From the NCBI GenBank assembly GCA_963402885.1, contig OY727096.1, positions 29,369,820 to 29,433,819 on the forward strand: DNA of 64,000 bases, in the 5' to 3' direction. Shown here piece after piece: positions 1-11,523 of this stretch (its first letter is position 1; every line of letters begins with the position of its first letter). The notes below the pieces were generated by a model. That model ran no database searches. It was not told the origin of the DNA and saw nothing but the letters and a program-made list of their open reading frames with translations. A program made the translations under genes and the position numbers. Source of the DNA: Antedon bifida. Taxonomy: Eukaryota > Echinodermata > Crinoidea > Comatulida > Antedonidae.

Positions 1-298
1 ATTTAGTCCTTTGTCCTGTAATTAGGACGTTGGACCATGGATTTAATCCATGGTTGGACTTACCATAATTGAAAGACTAGAGTTTTCATGTTTTAGAAAA
101 TTCTCCCGCCGTTTCTTAAGAGAAATTTCTCGAGGCCTAATCATAAAGTTATTCTTAATGAGAAATACATTCGCACATCTCAATCGGAACATCGGAACAT
201 TACAAAGGCAAAAAATCAATTTATCATTAAAAATTATTCTTATTCTTAAAATAATATGTAACATTATATTGATTGATTTCTTTAATTAATAAAATAAA

Positions 299-314
299 GG
301 GGGGGGGGGGGGGG
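299..314. repeat. Poly-G run
   Basis: Uninterrupted run of 16 G on the plus strand, about 60 bases beyond the 3' end of the first Ig-domain reading frame. Such runs are rare in this AT-rich window. It could be a slippage tract or a G-quadruplex-prone site. Its exact length is uncertain in any assembly. The bases before it (1-298) show no supportable gene. Confidence 0.9.
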
Positions 315-375
315 AAAGCGAGCAACTGCAACAAAAATAGTGTACAGTGTACACCATAATGTAAACTACAGTATA

Positions 376-825
376 TTAACTTTGTGGTGGTTGCAGTGTG
401 GTGAAGACTCTAGGACAACATTTATAACATATTTTATCTTTAACACATAACAACTGTACAGCTGTTTGTGTAATTTGATGTAGGCCTACAGTTTCATCAC
501 AATCTTTTTCGTATACTCTAATTGAATACATTCCTTCATCAATTTTCTTTGATTCTTTAATTTTAAGAAGAAACCACTGGCAATCTACTATACAACCATG
601 TTCTCCAGCAAAATAACCCACTTTACCAACATAGGTAGGTTTTAAACGTTCATTAATGTTCTCGTCTGACGCCAATACCTCTTCACCTCGGGTAATCTCG
701 GTTCCATCTTTAATCCAGCTTACAACATGTTTCTTCTCTATTCCTTTAACAAAACACTCTAAATGAACATCTGATCCCAAAAAAGCACAATGTGGCATAT
801 ATTTTGAAACGATTTCCACCATCAT
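376..825 (-). CDS. Small single Ig-like (I-set) domain protein, array copy 1
   Basis: 149-residue intronless reading frame. It starts at a tandem Met-Met, and an in-frame TGA lies four codons upstream of the first Met, so the start is well bounded. Residues about 5-125 form one Ig-like domain: B-strand Cys in HLECFVKG, C-strand Trp in VVSWIKDGTEI, then the array signature EITRGEE, and the F-strand motif DEGMYSIRV. The position where canonical Ig domains carry their second Cys is Ile here, as in many cytosolic titin- or obscurin-type I-set domains (known family behaviour). I see no signal peptide or membrane segment. The C-terminus is Cys-rich (CYKCC) and unlike the sister copies. The nearest relatives are the other copies in this array; function unknown. 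It might be an exon of a larger gene, but the upstream stop argues for an independent start. Confidence 0.6.
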   Translation of the reverse strand: MMVEIVSKYMPHCAFLGSDVHLECFVKGIEKKHVVSWIKDGTEITRGEEVLASDENINERLKPTYVGKVGYFAGEHGCIVDCQWFLLKIKESKKIDEGMYSIRVYEKDCDETVGLHQITQTAVQLLCVKDKICYKCCPRVFTTLQPPQS

Positions 826-3118
826 ACATGTTGTTCAGAAATTCCTAAATCAGATTTTTTGAACAGAATGAAAGAAACGATTAAAATAGCTGACCTAAAA
901 TCTGTAAGAAATACATGTATGAATCCTCATAATATGGGATTTTTGTTATCACTTTGTTTTTCAGTGGACCAAAAACTGTCTCTGAGGTGGTGGTACAACC
1001 AAAATAAAACAAATGAGGAAAATAATGAAAGCAAAAGATAACAAATAAATGATGAGCGTAGAACTATACCCATGGTTGAAAAAAACAAATAAAATAAACT
1101 GTAAACAAAACTAAATGAATTATGTAAATAAAGCAAAAAAAAAGTATGCTAACAAAATAAATAAATAAATAACACATTAGAAAATAGGAAAAAAAAGATT
1201 CAAATGAATCTTTGCAAATTATTCACATGTTCACTTTACATGTTCTCTTTGACTATACCTGAGACCAACTATCAGCCCTTTAAGCTCTCTCTACACTATT
1301 TTGACAAAAAAGTGTGATGTGCCCAAATATGGTAGTGATATACCAAAATATGGTAGTGGTATGACATAATCATGTCCATACATGGACACATCACATTTTT
1401 TTGTCAAAATAGTGTAGAGAGAGCTTAACTCGACTATAATATGGGAGGAGGGTTTAAATCGTTCGGTTTGACTTGTTGAAAACAAAATCTTATTGCATAA
1501 GTTATCGCTCCGCCTTCTCTGTCTCATGCACAACAAATAAAAAGTAACGACATAAAGTTACTGTAAATTCATTTCGTACTATATTTACAATGGCCTAATA
1601 CAGTGTATATCAAGCTTATAACGTACTATATTATATCGTTATGTATTACGTAACCATTTCATATAATGAAGAGTTGCACATCGTCATCACAGTGTGGGTC
1701 ATATCAATATCAATTATCATATTATTCGAATGGAATTAAATGTAACATCCAACACCAAAGGTATATAATTACAAATCACACCGTTTGACTTAACACTATA
1801 TAACACGTCAGGAACATCAGAGTATTTCTAAAAAAGATGTACCGTCTGTTTGTCCACATAAGCCTACCGTATTTGTGTTGAGCTGGTATATCCTTTGAAT
1901 CCTTGATCCTACTGAATCTTGTACTATGTTTCTATATTGTGGTATTCAACCAATGGTATGGATATAAGCAAGACAATAGACAGACTCCTAAAATAGAAAT
2001 GTTTGTAGACCATAAAATCAATTAAAATCAAGCGTTAAGTATTATCTTTACAACCATTATGTACACTTTTTTTCAGATTATAATAATCTTTGTTAAACAA
2101 ATCAAAACGGAGCAATTGGCGGAATAGAATATTACACTGTGCCTATTTTAAAAAGACAACGAAACACTACACTATCTAAATAATACAACTGGAAATTACA
2201 AATCTATAAATAAACATTAAGATTCTTGAAAACAGTGCGTCTACACTTACCTATTTGTTTTATTTTTTTGTATAAAAATATTCAAATTCCAACCAGCAGC
2301 CAAAGCTGAAACGGTTGGATTACAACTTAACCAATGAAGCATAAACATAATTATTATTATGATCAGAGAAGAGTGTAATTTAACTCTTCCCTGGAACAAT
2401 GGAGACGACATTCCTAGTCGTTTGCAAAGTCGTAGACTTCGCTTGGCAAAAATAAAATGGTCAACAACAGAAAAACATTTCAGAAAAGAAATATAAAAGA
2501 TTGCAAAATCGAAAGAAGTTGATAGATTTTTTTTAAATATAATATGTTATAATTTTGAAAAATATAGTAACGTCACATGACTTAATATAAGCTTGGTGGG
2601 GCTGACGTGGAGACGTTCTCTCGCTCCTCGCCACCATATCCACCACTGGACTATTCTATATTTAATCGAGGCACAAACAAAAATTCCAATTCTGTCGTTA
2701 AAATACTGAAAAATGATGAAATAATTTTAACCGATAAATAGGAAACATGAGATAATGAGACAATACACCCAAACAAATATACTGAAGAATATCTGACCAA
2801 CTATACAACAATTACCACCAGTGTTTTAATGATATATATTATCTACATTAATCATAAACCATTTGATGAATTGAACCCCAAATATACCTGAAACAACAAA
2901 ACTTCCAGTACGGCTCATTAACTATGATTTAAAATAAGCCTACACTCAATGGCTATATATATGTAGGCCTATATGGAATAATTTAATCATATAGATGATT
3001 ACAATATAGTTTTCTGTTTTGTCCCAAAAATTCAGTTTGTTGCAAAGTGGGCCAATACGCCTTAAAAAACACTAAACTTGTTTTATACTCTACTAAATAT
3101 ACTATATACTATACTAAA
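826..3118. other. Intergenic DNA with one MITE
   Basis: No coding region that I can support. The stretch is AT-rich with poly-A-like tracts (1120-1200). It contains a 141-bp inverted-repeat element at 1284-1424. Short reading frames here lack family resemblance or biased codon use. Confidence 0.5.
1284..1424. mobile_element. MITE with about 40-bp terminal inverted repeats
   Basis: The termini GCTCTCTCTACACTATTTTG (left) and its reverse complement (right) form inverted repeats of about 40 bp with only one or two mismatches. TTAA stands directly outside both ends (1280-1283 and 1425-1428), which fits a TTAA target duplication of the piggyBac type. The interior repeats ATGGTAGTG(G/A)TAT and has no coding capacity. 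A second, diverged full copy is at 57251-57422 and an internal fragment at 27879-27955. Confidence 0.75.
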
Positions 3119-3503
3119 TTTTTTTGTATGGTAAATTATCTCCCGTAAGCGACTACCGTTGAGTTAGGAAAGCCGAAAAATATCGTGCATAGCCATATAC
3201 GTGATTTTGGTCCTCTGTCGGCAGAACCTTTTAAGCTGCCACCTTTTCCCGGTCCCGAGGGTGGCCACTTACGGGAGGTTCAACTGTAGAGAGAACATGA
3301 TTAATTATTTAATTTATGTTGGAGGCTGGTACATACCGTTTTAGCTTGTATTGTTATCTCTTCACAGAAGAATCTTTTACTTTCTGAATATGAACCAGAA
3401 TCTATAGATTGGTAAGAAAATCTGAACACCTCAAACCACAATCACGATAAGTGTTTAGTGATATTTATACATGTACACTTTTTGAAGCGATGTAGTGATG
3501 CAA
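3119..3503. repeat. Duplicated block A, copy 1, with internal hairpin
   Basis: Matches 9184-9657 in the same orientation. It opens with a hairpin-like section (3138-3286): CTCCCGTAAGCGACTACC near the left end is mirrored by GGTGGCCACTTACGGGAGG near the right end. It continues through the shared GAGAGAACATGAT and TTGAAGCGATGTAGTGATGC segments. Both copies lie on the 5' side of an Ig-domain reading frame, so the block appears to belong to the duplicating unit. Confidence 0.75.
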
Positions 3504-4563
3504 ATCTATCTTTGCTCCGGCGATTCCGAATTTATTATGAAAGAGGTGTGTATAAGCTACAATCGAAATTATTTCATATCAGCCGATTAGTGCACGGTGT
3601 AGGCCTAATGTCTAGAGACAATGGAAAGAAGAACTTACACGATGTTCAGTTTACAAACCTATACAAGCATTAGGTAATATCCGGAAATAACTTTATGACC
3701 ATGTCTTTATTTTTATAGGACCAAGGAAGAAATATTTCCTTTATGATATGACGTCGTAATCATTCTTAAACCAATTAGCACGACATAACGGAAATAGTAT
3801 AGGGAAATTGTACCGTGTCTGTTTCTCCATAATAAAATAGAATGGCAGGTTGTTGGGTATTGTTAATCACAGCACAATCACAAAGAATAAGACTCGAAAC
3901 TACAATACTTCTTTTAAGGTGATGTCACCTAATATGTATTCAAAACACAGAACTTTCCACACAACATTACTTTAATCATTCACACAATGTTTAAATATTG
4001 GAGACAAACACTCTACAATACAGTAGATTATACAAGCATACAGCTCTATGCTACATCCAAGAGATACGTATTACATTTAAATATAGTTAACAATAGATAT
4101 ATACATGTTTAATTCTTTCAATGTTTACTACGGCTTAAAGTTAAGTAGCAAACCCTACAGACTTTTCCTATGTGTCACGTAAATAAAAATGATGTTCTGT
4201 AAAGATAGATTCACTTTGATAACATTTGAAGATTTTCTAACATATTATTGTACATGGGAATTGTCAAGGCTACCAAATAAGGCATGTTGTGGCAAAACCA
4301 ATTTTAAAAAAGGAGTTAGAATGTTTACATTTCATAAAACAAGTATACTAATAAAAGTTTCTCCAATAACCATTATAGAGCGGTTCTGTTACCACAACAT
4401 GCGATGATGCCCTATTGCCAGTATGATCCCAATATTTTGTTAAATTAACTAAGCTTGTCAAAGAGATTCAAGAAATTTAACTAAATCACAATATCCAGAC
4501 AATATAAGCTGATCTTCTAATGGATATCCAGATAATGTGACTAATCCCATAGTAATATTGTAA
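3504..4563. repeat. Duplicated block B, copy 1
   Basis: Long duplicated noncoding block. It matches 12131-13073 over almost its full length and 14769-15420 over its right part. Recognisable shared landmarks are GGTGATGTCACCTAATATG, GAGACAAACACTCTAC and TTGTCAAGGCTACCAAATAA. A 72-codon reading frame (4189-4407) is identical at protein level in copies 1 and 3 but shifted by a 2-base difference and stopped in copy 2. I read it as chance coding potential of a young duplicate, not a gene. Confidence 0.85.
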
Positions 4564-5014
4564 ACTAGTAACACTTAACATTTTTTTTTAAGATTTGCTG
4601 TTAAGAGATCATTTTATTTACCTAGTATTACATTTTGTTATCTTTCCAGGAACGGAATGTGCCAGACAGCAGAGAGGAGGACGACTCATTCTCGTTTAAG
4701 AACAATCTCCGTATCATCGAGAACGGGTATTTACTGCTGGTTCTCGTTCCTGATCAAAATAGCGAAAGCTCTCTAATAATAATCAAGTTCCTACCTCTTA
4801 AGCTATTTGCAATACTGTATGTCTTTTTTTAATCAGATAATAGAATAAATCAAAAACAATATTTCATTTTAAATTGCTTGTTTTTATATGTCTTATACAG
4901 TACTAACTACATGTTTTAACAAATAACGAGCTATGTAACGCGTATATCTGCAGAACACTATATATAATATGTGGAAACGTTAGCCAAATCGTTGTATATA
5001 ACTAAGTATTACAT
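4564..5014. other. Intergenic spacer
   Basis: AT-rich DNA between block B and the ACGTT satellite. The 65-codon plus-strand frame at 4635-4832 resembles no family that I recognise and has no supporting context. Confidence 0.4.
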
Positions 5015-5859
5015 TTTCAGGACGTCAAATATGGACGTTATAAATACGTCGTCAGTGGTAAAAAGTTTATGATGTAACATTATCAAACTACGATTTGAAA
5101 ATGTATCTGGTACGTTATAATGAACGTTACTAGTTCGTATGTGCGAAAGTCATAATTACGCCTTACGTTATTTAAAAACATTGAGAACGTTAAAAACACG
5201 TAGCAAATACGTCATTTACAAACGTAGAAGGCACGTTCCTAACACGTTATTTGTGAACATTTTTAGGACGTTATAAAAACGCGTTGCATACGTTATGTAT
5301 GAATGTTATTTTGGACGTTAAAAACATGTTGCAAACACGTCATTTACAAACATTACATAAAACGTTAAAAAAACGTCTAGGACACGTTTTTTATCAACGT
5401 TATTGCAGAAGTTGTATATACGTTTTGAATACGTTATTTATGAACATTATTGATGACGTTCAAAAGACGTTATAAACACGTTATTTTGAATGTTATTTTT
5501 GGACGTTTTAAAGTCGTATAAAAAGGTCGACATTTTCTCGTTCGTGCAACGTTATTGTAGAAGTTATAAATACGTATTTAACACGTTGTTTCTGAACATT
5601 ATTGAGGACGTTCAAAAAACGTTATAAACACGTTATTTTGGACGTTATAAAGTCGTATAAAAAGGTCGACATTTTCTCGTTCGTGCAACGTTATTGTAGA
5701 AGTTATAAATACGTATTTAACACGTTATTTCTGAACATTATTGAGGACGTTCAAAAAACGTTATAAACACGTTATTTTGAACGTTATTTTGGACGTTATA
5801 AAGTCGTATAAAAAGGTCGACATTTTTGCGTTCGTACAACGTTATTAGAAAACGTTTTT
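5015..5859. repeat. ACGTT-rich satellite-like repeat, left part
   Basis: The palindromic core AACGTT or ACGTTAT recurs every 10-30 bases across about 840 bp. In the right half the array shows a higher-order unit: the landmark AAGTCGTATAAAAAGGTCGA starts at 5511, 5650 and 5801, giving periods of 139 and 151 bp, the longer carrying a 12-bp extra ACGTT segment. The same texture resumes at 7459-7508 on the other side of the LINE, so the LINE interrupted one continuous repeat. No coding potential is supported. Confidence 0.85.
5848..5859. repeat. LINE target-site duplication, left
   Basis: GAAAACGTTTTT directly abuts the 3' tail of the LINE and is repeated exactly at 7447-7458 at its truncated 5' end. 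Confidence 0.85.
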
Positions 5860-7446
5860 CAATTCAATTCAATTCAATTAAAACTTTATTATCCCCATAG
5901 GGAAACTCTGTTGGCCTTTTCAAAAATACAGTACATACAAATATAAAATGGATATAGTATATAAAATATAAAATACGATAAAAGAGCCATACAAAATATA
6001 CATATAAAATCCTAAAAAGTCGATTAAAATACTACAATAAATAAAACTAGCGCATGTCATTCATTATATAATCGTATTGCAGCAGGGACGAATGGATTGC
6101 CATATCTATTTGTTTTAATTTTTCTTTGAAGGAGTCTGTCACTACGTTGACTTTTGTTAAATTTATAGTGCAGGGGATGAGCGTGGTCTTTTAAAGTAAT
6201 TTTCAATTTTTTAATTACTAATTCCTTATATAAAACTTCAGGTTGAATTTGTTCAGAGCCTACTATTCTACTGCCTTGTTTAACTATTTTATTAAGTAAA
6301 AGTCTATCTTTAAAACGTGAATTACCATAATAACATATTAGGCAAAAACTAAGTACACTGTTTAAGATAGAAGTATAAAAAAGTTGTAAAATAGTACGTA
6401 CGGTCAATCTTAAAAGAGTTTAATTTGCGTAGAAAGAAGAGACGTTTTTGTAATTTATTGTATATGCACCTACTATTTGCATCAAATTTAAGTTCATTAT
6501 CAATTTCAACCCCTAAATATTTGTAAGTTTTAACTTCCGAAATGGTCTCACCATTGATTTTGATCTTGGGAAGGTAGTTTATCTTCTTCCGAAAATCAAA
6601 AACCATCTCTTTAGTTTTATTTATATTTAGATCCAAAAAATTATCTTTACACCATTCGTGAAAACTATTAATACTGTCTAAGAAGCCTGTCATTGAATCA
6701 TCTTTTGAATCCAGATAACCAATCAGAGCAGTGTCGTCTGCATATTTAATAATCTCAGTTTTTGTATTATTTGACTTACAATCATTTGTGTATATTGTAT
6801 ACAATAAAGGTGACAACACACAACCTTGTGGAACACCCGTGTTAACTTTCAACAACGAGGACAACGTGTGATTTAGCTTAACACGCTGTTCTCTATCTTT
6901 TAAAAAATTAAGTAGCCATTTTATAATCAGTGGGTTAACTTCTAAATCGATAAGCTTATTAGCCAGAACATATGGTTGAATATTATTTAATGCACTAGAG
7001 AAATCAACAAAAAGAATTCTCGCAAAGCAACCTTTTTTCTCTAGGTGCTCAGAAACATTATTAAGGAGCAGAAGCACTGCATCCTCAACACACCTGTTTT
7101 GACGATATGCAAATTGATTTATATCTAGCAGATTCTCCACTGAGGCAACTAGCTTACTTTTAACAATTTTTTCTAAACACTTCATTGGTACACATGTAAG
7201 GGCCACGGGTCTAAGGTCATTCATTTCCTTGGGATTTGGTTTTTTGGGAATGGCCATGATTGTTGATTTTTTTCCACAACATTGGAACTATTGAGTCATT
7301 TACAGAGGATTGAAAACGTTTACAAAAAGGAATGGCCAACTGATCGGCACACATTTTAAGAGTCTTACAACTAATATTATCAGGACCTTTTGCCTTACGT
7401 GGGTTAAGTTTTTTAAATAATAAGTTCACTTCGTCCACAGTGATTT
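5860..7446 (-). mobile_element. 5'-truncated CR1/L2/Rex1-like non-LTR retrotransposon
   Basis: A 1587-bp insertion between perfect 12-bp direct repeats. In the minus orientation it begins just before the reverse transcriptase fingers (VDEVNLLFKKLNPRKAKGPD) and ends in a short 3' UTR with GGGGATAATAAAGTTTT followed by a tail of ATTGA units. Simple-repeat tails and severe 5' truncation are typical of CR1/L2/Rex1-group LINEs (known). The endonuclease domain and any ORF1 are missing, so this copy cannot move by itself. Confidence 0.9.
6057..7446 (-). pseudogene. Reverse transcriptase fragment, two frameshifts
   Basis: Reverse transcriptase palm motifs are visible in order: LRPVAL, FVDFSSAL (motif A Asp), TGVPQGCVLSPLL (motif B) and YADDTALIG (catalytic YADD), followed by the thumb motif KYLGVEID and a C-terminal tail ending NPFVPAAIRLYNE. 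The reading frame is broken twice. One break is a one-base change in the T run at 7267-7273. The other is at 6395-6402, where CGTA is duplicated. Motif A reads SSALNNI where SSAFNTI is usual. Most similar by motif wording to the CR1/L2/Rex1 group; the exact clade is not settled. Confidence 0.9.
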
Positions 7447-7458
7447 GAAAACGTTTTT
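7447..7458. repeat. LINE target-site duplication, right
   Basis: GAAAACGTTTTT, identical to 5848-5859, at the truncated 5' end of the LINE. Confidence 0.85.
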
Positions 7459-7508
7459 ATAACCAAAAAATAACGTAATTATAACGTTACCAAAACGTAA
7501 AAATGTTT
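7459..7508. repeat. ACGTT-rich satellite, right part
   Basis: Continuation of the interrupted repeat: ATAACGTAATTATAACGTTA and CAAAACGTAAAAATG. It ends at TTTCCTGGGA, after which the ACGTT texture stops. Confidence 0.75.
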
Positions 7509-8569
7509 CCTGGGATATATGAATCTCTTGGTGCAAATTTGGCAACCAAACAGTGATTTTTAATATGTACCTATTGAGCTGTTTATGTACTTATAAGTTC
7601 ATACCAAGTTCATGCAACCCAAGTCTTGTCATCGTCCATTATATAGGGGGTCAACCATTATGACTACAACTAATTTCCACAATTATTGATTACATTTTTT
7701 AACCAAAGAAATTAAAATGACATAAACTAGTATAGTATGAACATTTCCAGACTTTGTAATAATTACCATCTATTCATTAAACAAAACAGGTCACAGAAAG
7801 ATAAACATAACCATTACCCGAGTGAAAAATGGTAGATCCCAGCTCGCTATTATTAAAAATAGGTGTCTTAATTTGGCAATTGTGAATATAAAACACGACA
7901 TATAGAACTAAATAACACCTAACAATTGTTCCTTATATATCAAACATTAGAATGATATAAAAATTAAAATGCTACTTACAATTATAATAATGACAAATTA
8001 ACCCCAAACTTAGCTACAATCCAACGGTCTGTCAAGTGAAGGCTTGATAACACAGGCAAACCCTATTTGAATTTTGCCGCCTTTTTGAGGATTTTTTAGA
8101 TTTTTTCAAAATAGATTTTGCTATTTTGACACAGTCTATTTTAAGCCAATGCTCATAAGAAAAGTATGTAAGGAATCTATGAATATTCAGCTTTCTTTTA
8201 AGAAACTATCCAAAATGATTGATGGCCTACAAGTGATCTTAAATTGCAAATAAAACACTGTGGTGCTTTAGAAAATAGGTAAAAAATTGACCTCACACTG
8301 TCAGCGGGCAATGGATTGTGAGTTTTAAAACGTAAAATGACACATACTTTTTGTAACTTTACAATTTCAGACATATATCATAATGTTCAGTATTGTCTAC
8401 AGTTTATTTTGAGCTACTATCCAAAAAAATCAGATTTATAATAGCCGAGATATTTAGGTGGGAACATGAAAATCAAGTGTTTTGTAGAATATCACGATGC
8501 GAAATCAGTGGTATTCATGTCCCAGTGGAGTGTGTTGAGGCAATTTAGCTATTTTGTTGCTCAAGAGAT
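7509..8569. other. Intergenic spacer without recognised features
   Basis: AT-rich and lacking long frames. The only longer plus-strand frame near its end (8466-8705) overlaps the Ig copy on the opposite strand and is its shadow. Confidence 0.4.
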
Positions 8570-9001
8570 TCATATGATGGGGTCCTCCTCTTTATGCAAT
8601 GCTGCACCACAGGTCACCGATAACAACATACCATCACGCTTATTCTCAATAAACAAAACCATAACGTCTTTCTGTGCAATTGTGTTGTTAGGCCTACTGT
8701 TATAAATGAGAGAACACCAACTTCGGTACGTTTCATTAACTCTGAGTGAATAAGTTCCTTCATCATGTTTCTGTATTTGTTTTATTTCCAGAACAAATAA
8801 TCCATCTATAACAATAGGTTTTATACGATTAGTCAATCCATCAACATGTGACAGTGTCTTTTCTCCTCTAGTAATTTCTTTTCCATCTTTAATCCAGCTT
8901 ACAACATGTCTCTTCTCTATTCCTTCCACGTGACACTTTATACGAACATGTGATCCAATGAAAACACAGTGTGGATTACATTCTGCAATGATGTCCACCA
9001 T
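8570..9001 (-). CDS. Small single Ig-like (I-set) domain protein, array copy 2
   Basis: 143-residue intronless frame starting MVDIIAE. An in-frame TAA occurs a few codons upstream. The Ig core runs about residues 5-120: VRIKCHVEG (B-strand Cys), HVVSWIKDGKEITRGE (C strand and array signature), FVLEIKQ (E strand) and DEGTYSLRV (F strand, Leu in place of the second Cys). A segment IAQKDVMVLFIE closes the domain and is shared with the other copies. The tail ALHKEEDPII is specific to this copy. No signal peptide or membrane helix. Block A lies just upstream (9184-9657). Function unknown. Confidence 0.6.
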   Translation of the reverse strand: MVDIIAECNPHCVFIGSHVRIKCHVEGIEKRHVVSWIKDGKEITRGEKTLSHVDGLTNRIKPIVIDGLFVLEIKQIQKHDEGTYSLRVNETYRSWCSLIYNSRPNNTIAQKDVMVLFIENKRDGMLLSVTCGAALHKEEDPII

Positions 9002-9183
9002 TCTTGTTATTGTACACTTTAATTATAGTAAATGAATAGGAAAAAAATAAAAATAAAAAAAAGTCAAATAAAAAAATCAATCATCGTACGACATGGTTTT
9101 CTAATAACTAACAAACCACATTGTCCTCTCGGTACCTCTTTGGTACCTCTCGTAAGCCACCTTTTTGTTTACTAAAAATTATA

Positions 9184-9657
9184 TTTTTTTTGTATGGTAA
9201 ATTACCTCCCGTAAGCGGCCACCCAAAAAAAACGTATACACCCTTGACAACAAAAAATACAATTTTGATAAGATACAATAATTAGGCCTATAATAAGATG
9301 CAATTACCTAATTAAGAATTTAGAGACCAGTTGCGTTAAGAACGCCGACAATTATCATGCGTAGCCGTAAGCGGCTGCCGCAGCGGCCACCTTTTCCCGG
9401 TCCCGAGAGTGGTTGCTTACGGGAGTTTCAACTGTAGAGAGAACATGATGAATTATTTAATTTATGTTGGAGGCCGTTACATACCGTTTTAGCTTGTATT
9501 TGTTATCTCTTCACAGAAGAATCTTTTACTTTCTGAATATGAACCGGAATCTATAGATTGGTAAGAAAAATCTGAACACCTCCAACCACAATCACCATTA
9601 GTGTTTTAGTGATATTTATACATGTATCTACTTTTTGAAGCGATGTAGTGATGCAAT
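9184..9657. repeat. Duplicated block A, copy 2, with internal hairpin
   Basis: Same order of landmarks as 3119-3503. The hairpin portion (9204-9432) has ACCTCCCGTAAGCGGCC on the left and GCTTACGGGAG on the right, and carries roughly 75 bp more interior sequence than copy 1. Confidence 0.75.
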
Positions 9658-9954
9658 GTTACGCTTCAATGGAGATGAATAGACGATGACTCTCGAATTT
9701 CGTATTGTTTAGATTAAACAAAAAATAAGGAAACTATTAAAATATGTCAGAATGAAATAATAAAACTAGATATTATACAAAATCTATACCCAGTATGCAT
9801 AAAGAATTAAAATTATTTCCGACCATTGTGTTTACGTCTCTTAAAGATGTATTGTCCCCTTAAAAAATATTTAAAACATCAGAGCCTTGAATAGGCAATT
9901 TTTCAGTTTGAATGAAGTTATTCACTTCTGTAACAAAATCGCCATCCCACCACT

Positions 9955-10090
9955 GCCAGGTAAATTACAACAACATATGGTATAAAAAGAGGACATTTCA
10001 ACCAGCTTAGGATTTCACTCAATTAATTGTTGGTACCTTTCTGACAAATCCCAACAAATGGTATAAAATATCATACAATTTCTGTTTTAC
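9955..10090. repeat. Duplicated block C, copy 1
   Basis: Shares TCAACCAGCTT, GGTAC(C/T)TTTCT and ACAAATCCCAACAAA in the same order with 11070-11190. Each copy lies upstream of an Ig copy (copy 2 and the decayed copy), as expected if gene plus 5' flank duplicated together. Confidence 0.65.
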
Positions 10091-10693
10091 AAATCTATAC
10101 AAGCATAATAGTAATTATTAAGCAGGGTTTTAGACTCGTACCATGACTTAAAAGAAACACGGCCAACATGTTAATTGAATGATGATGGTAGAAAATGTAT
10201 CATGTCATATTGTATATAATTATCCCATACGCCCCTATTCTTTCCAGATAACAACCACATATTCTTCCTCAATACAAAAACCTACATTTTCAGAAATAAT
10301 GGATAACATATTAAATAAGTACATTTAACCAACTCCTAAACATCTTCATAAATGTTTTATTTCATCAGTGTCGATCAAGTATTTATATACAATCATACAA
10401 GCATTGAAAAGATACTTACGACTATAAATTGTGTCTTATGATACATTTTTCTACATTTATACTAGGTCTAGTTTTGTATAAGGATCTTATTTTTCAATCA
10501 ACCTCTTCGATATGCACGGCAAGTCACACACACACAAGTCACAAATCAGTTTATTTGATCCATAAAAAAAAAAATACAAAGCAAAAAATATACAAAAGGA
10601 CCAGGGAGACTTCCATTAAGGCCAAAGGCCGCATGCATGGAAGCCATCCGAACATTTTAAATAATATAATTCTGTAGACTGTAAAATGTTGAC

Positions 10694-10917
10694 CTATCCA
10701 AAACATTCATCCTCAATACACAAAACTATAACTTCTTTCTGTGCAATTATGTGTTCAAGAAACACCTCCAGTAGTCGATTCATAAACTCTTAAGGAATAC
10801 TTTCCTTCATAATATCTCTGTATTTCAGAATGCACATTACAACATGTCTTGCTTTCAAGTGACATTTTATACAAACTTGTGATCCAATAAAAGAACAATG
10901 TGGTCTATCTCTACCAT
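10694..10917 (-). pseudogene. Decayed Ig-domain copy 3 (internal deletion, frameshift)
   Basis: Begins ATGGTAGAGATAG like the sister copies. A shift after four codons is needed to read RPHCSFIGSQVCIKCH, the A-B strand region. The next part, HVV, then jumps to EIQRYYEGKYSLRVYE, the E-F strand region. The middle of the domain including the WIKDG-EITRGE signature (about 40 codons) is gone. After a TGA, another frame still reads IAQKEVIVLCIE, matching the closing segment of copy 2. Clear pseudogene by comparison with its neighbours. Confidence 0.75.
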
Positions 10918-11069
10918 GTTGACCTAATTAAATTATAAGTCCATGCTTTGACCACCTTTAGGCCTACATGACATTATAATAGGCCTACACGTACATCATT
11001 ATCATAAGCTACATTATGTTATTACTTATTTATTTGAATTAATTTAAATATTATAAGGTCCCACCACCA

Positions 11070-11190
11070 GGTTAAACTACACATATAATGGTAGAAAAAG
11101 AAGACAATTCAACCAGCTTGTCTTGTCATCCGATTTTCGGTACTTTTCTTACAAATCCCAACAAAATGGTTTATAATATCAACAATACGT
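11070..11190. repeat. Duplicated block C, copy 2
   Basis: Paralogous to 9955-10090, same orientation, moderately diverged. The 61-codon plus-strand frame over it is not preserved in copy 1, so I do not call a gene. Confidence 0.65.
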
Positions 11191-11523
11191 CTATTTACAA
11201 TACAGTACAGTACTTTATACGTTTTGTGTGCATAATTCATGGTGTAGGCCTATTGTTAAACAAGGAACCATGATAACTATAATGGCTAAATAAATTATTG
11301 TAAAATACAAACTGTTTATTTATATATTATTTAAGTTCCACTGTTTATACTACCTTTATACGACATTTAGCGTTCTCCTATGTTTGTTACCGATGAAATA
11401 AAACTTATTACTGTTCTCAGGGTGACTGATGCGAATTAAATAAAATAATGTTGTTATTATCAGCCCCGGCGTATAACTGAAAAACCCCATCCATGTTAAT
11501 TGTGCTACTACGGTAAAACAAAT

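Noticed and set aside
4189-4407. 72-codon frame identical to one at 15056-15274
   Set aside because: Identity follows from recent DNA duplication of block B; the third copy at 12809 is frameshifted, and no domain is recognisable.
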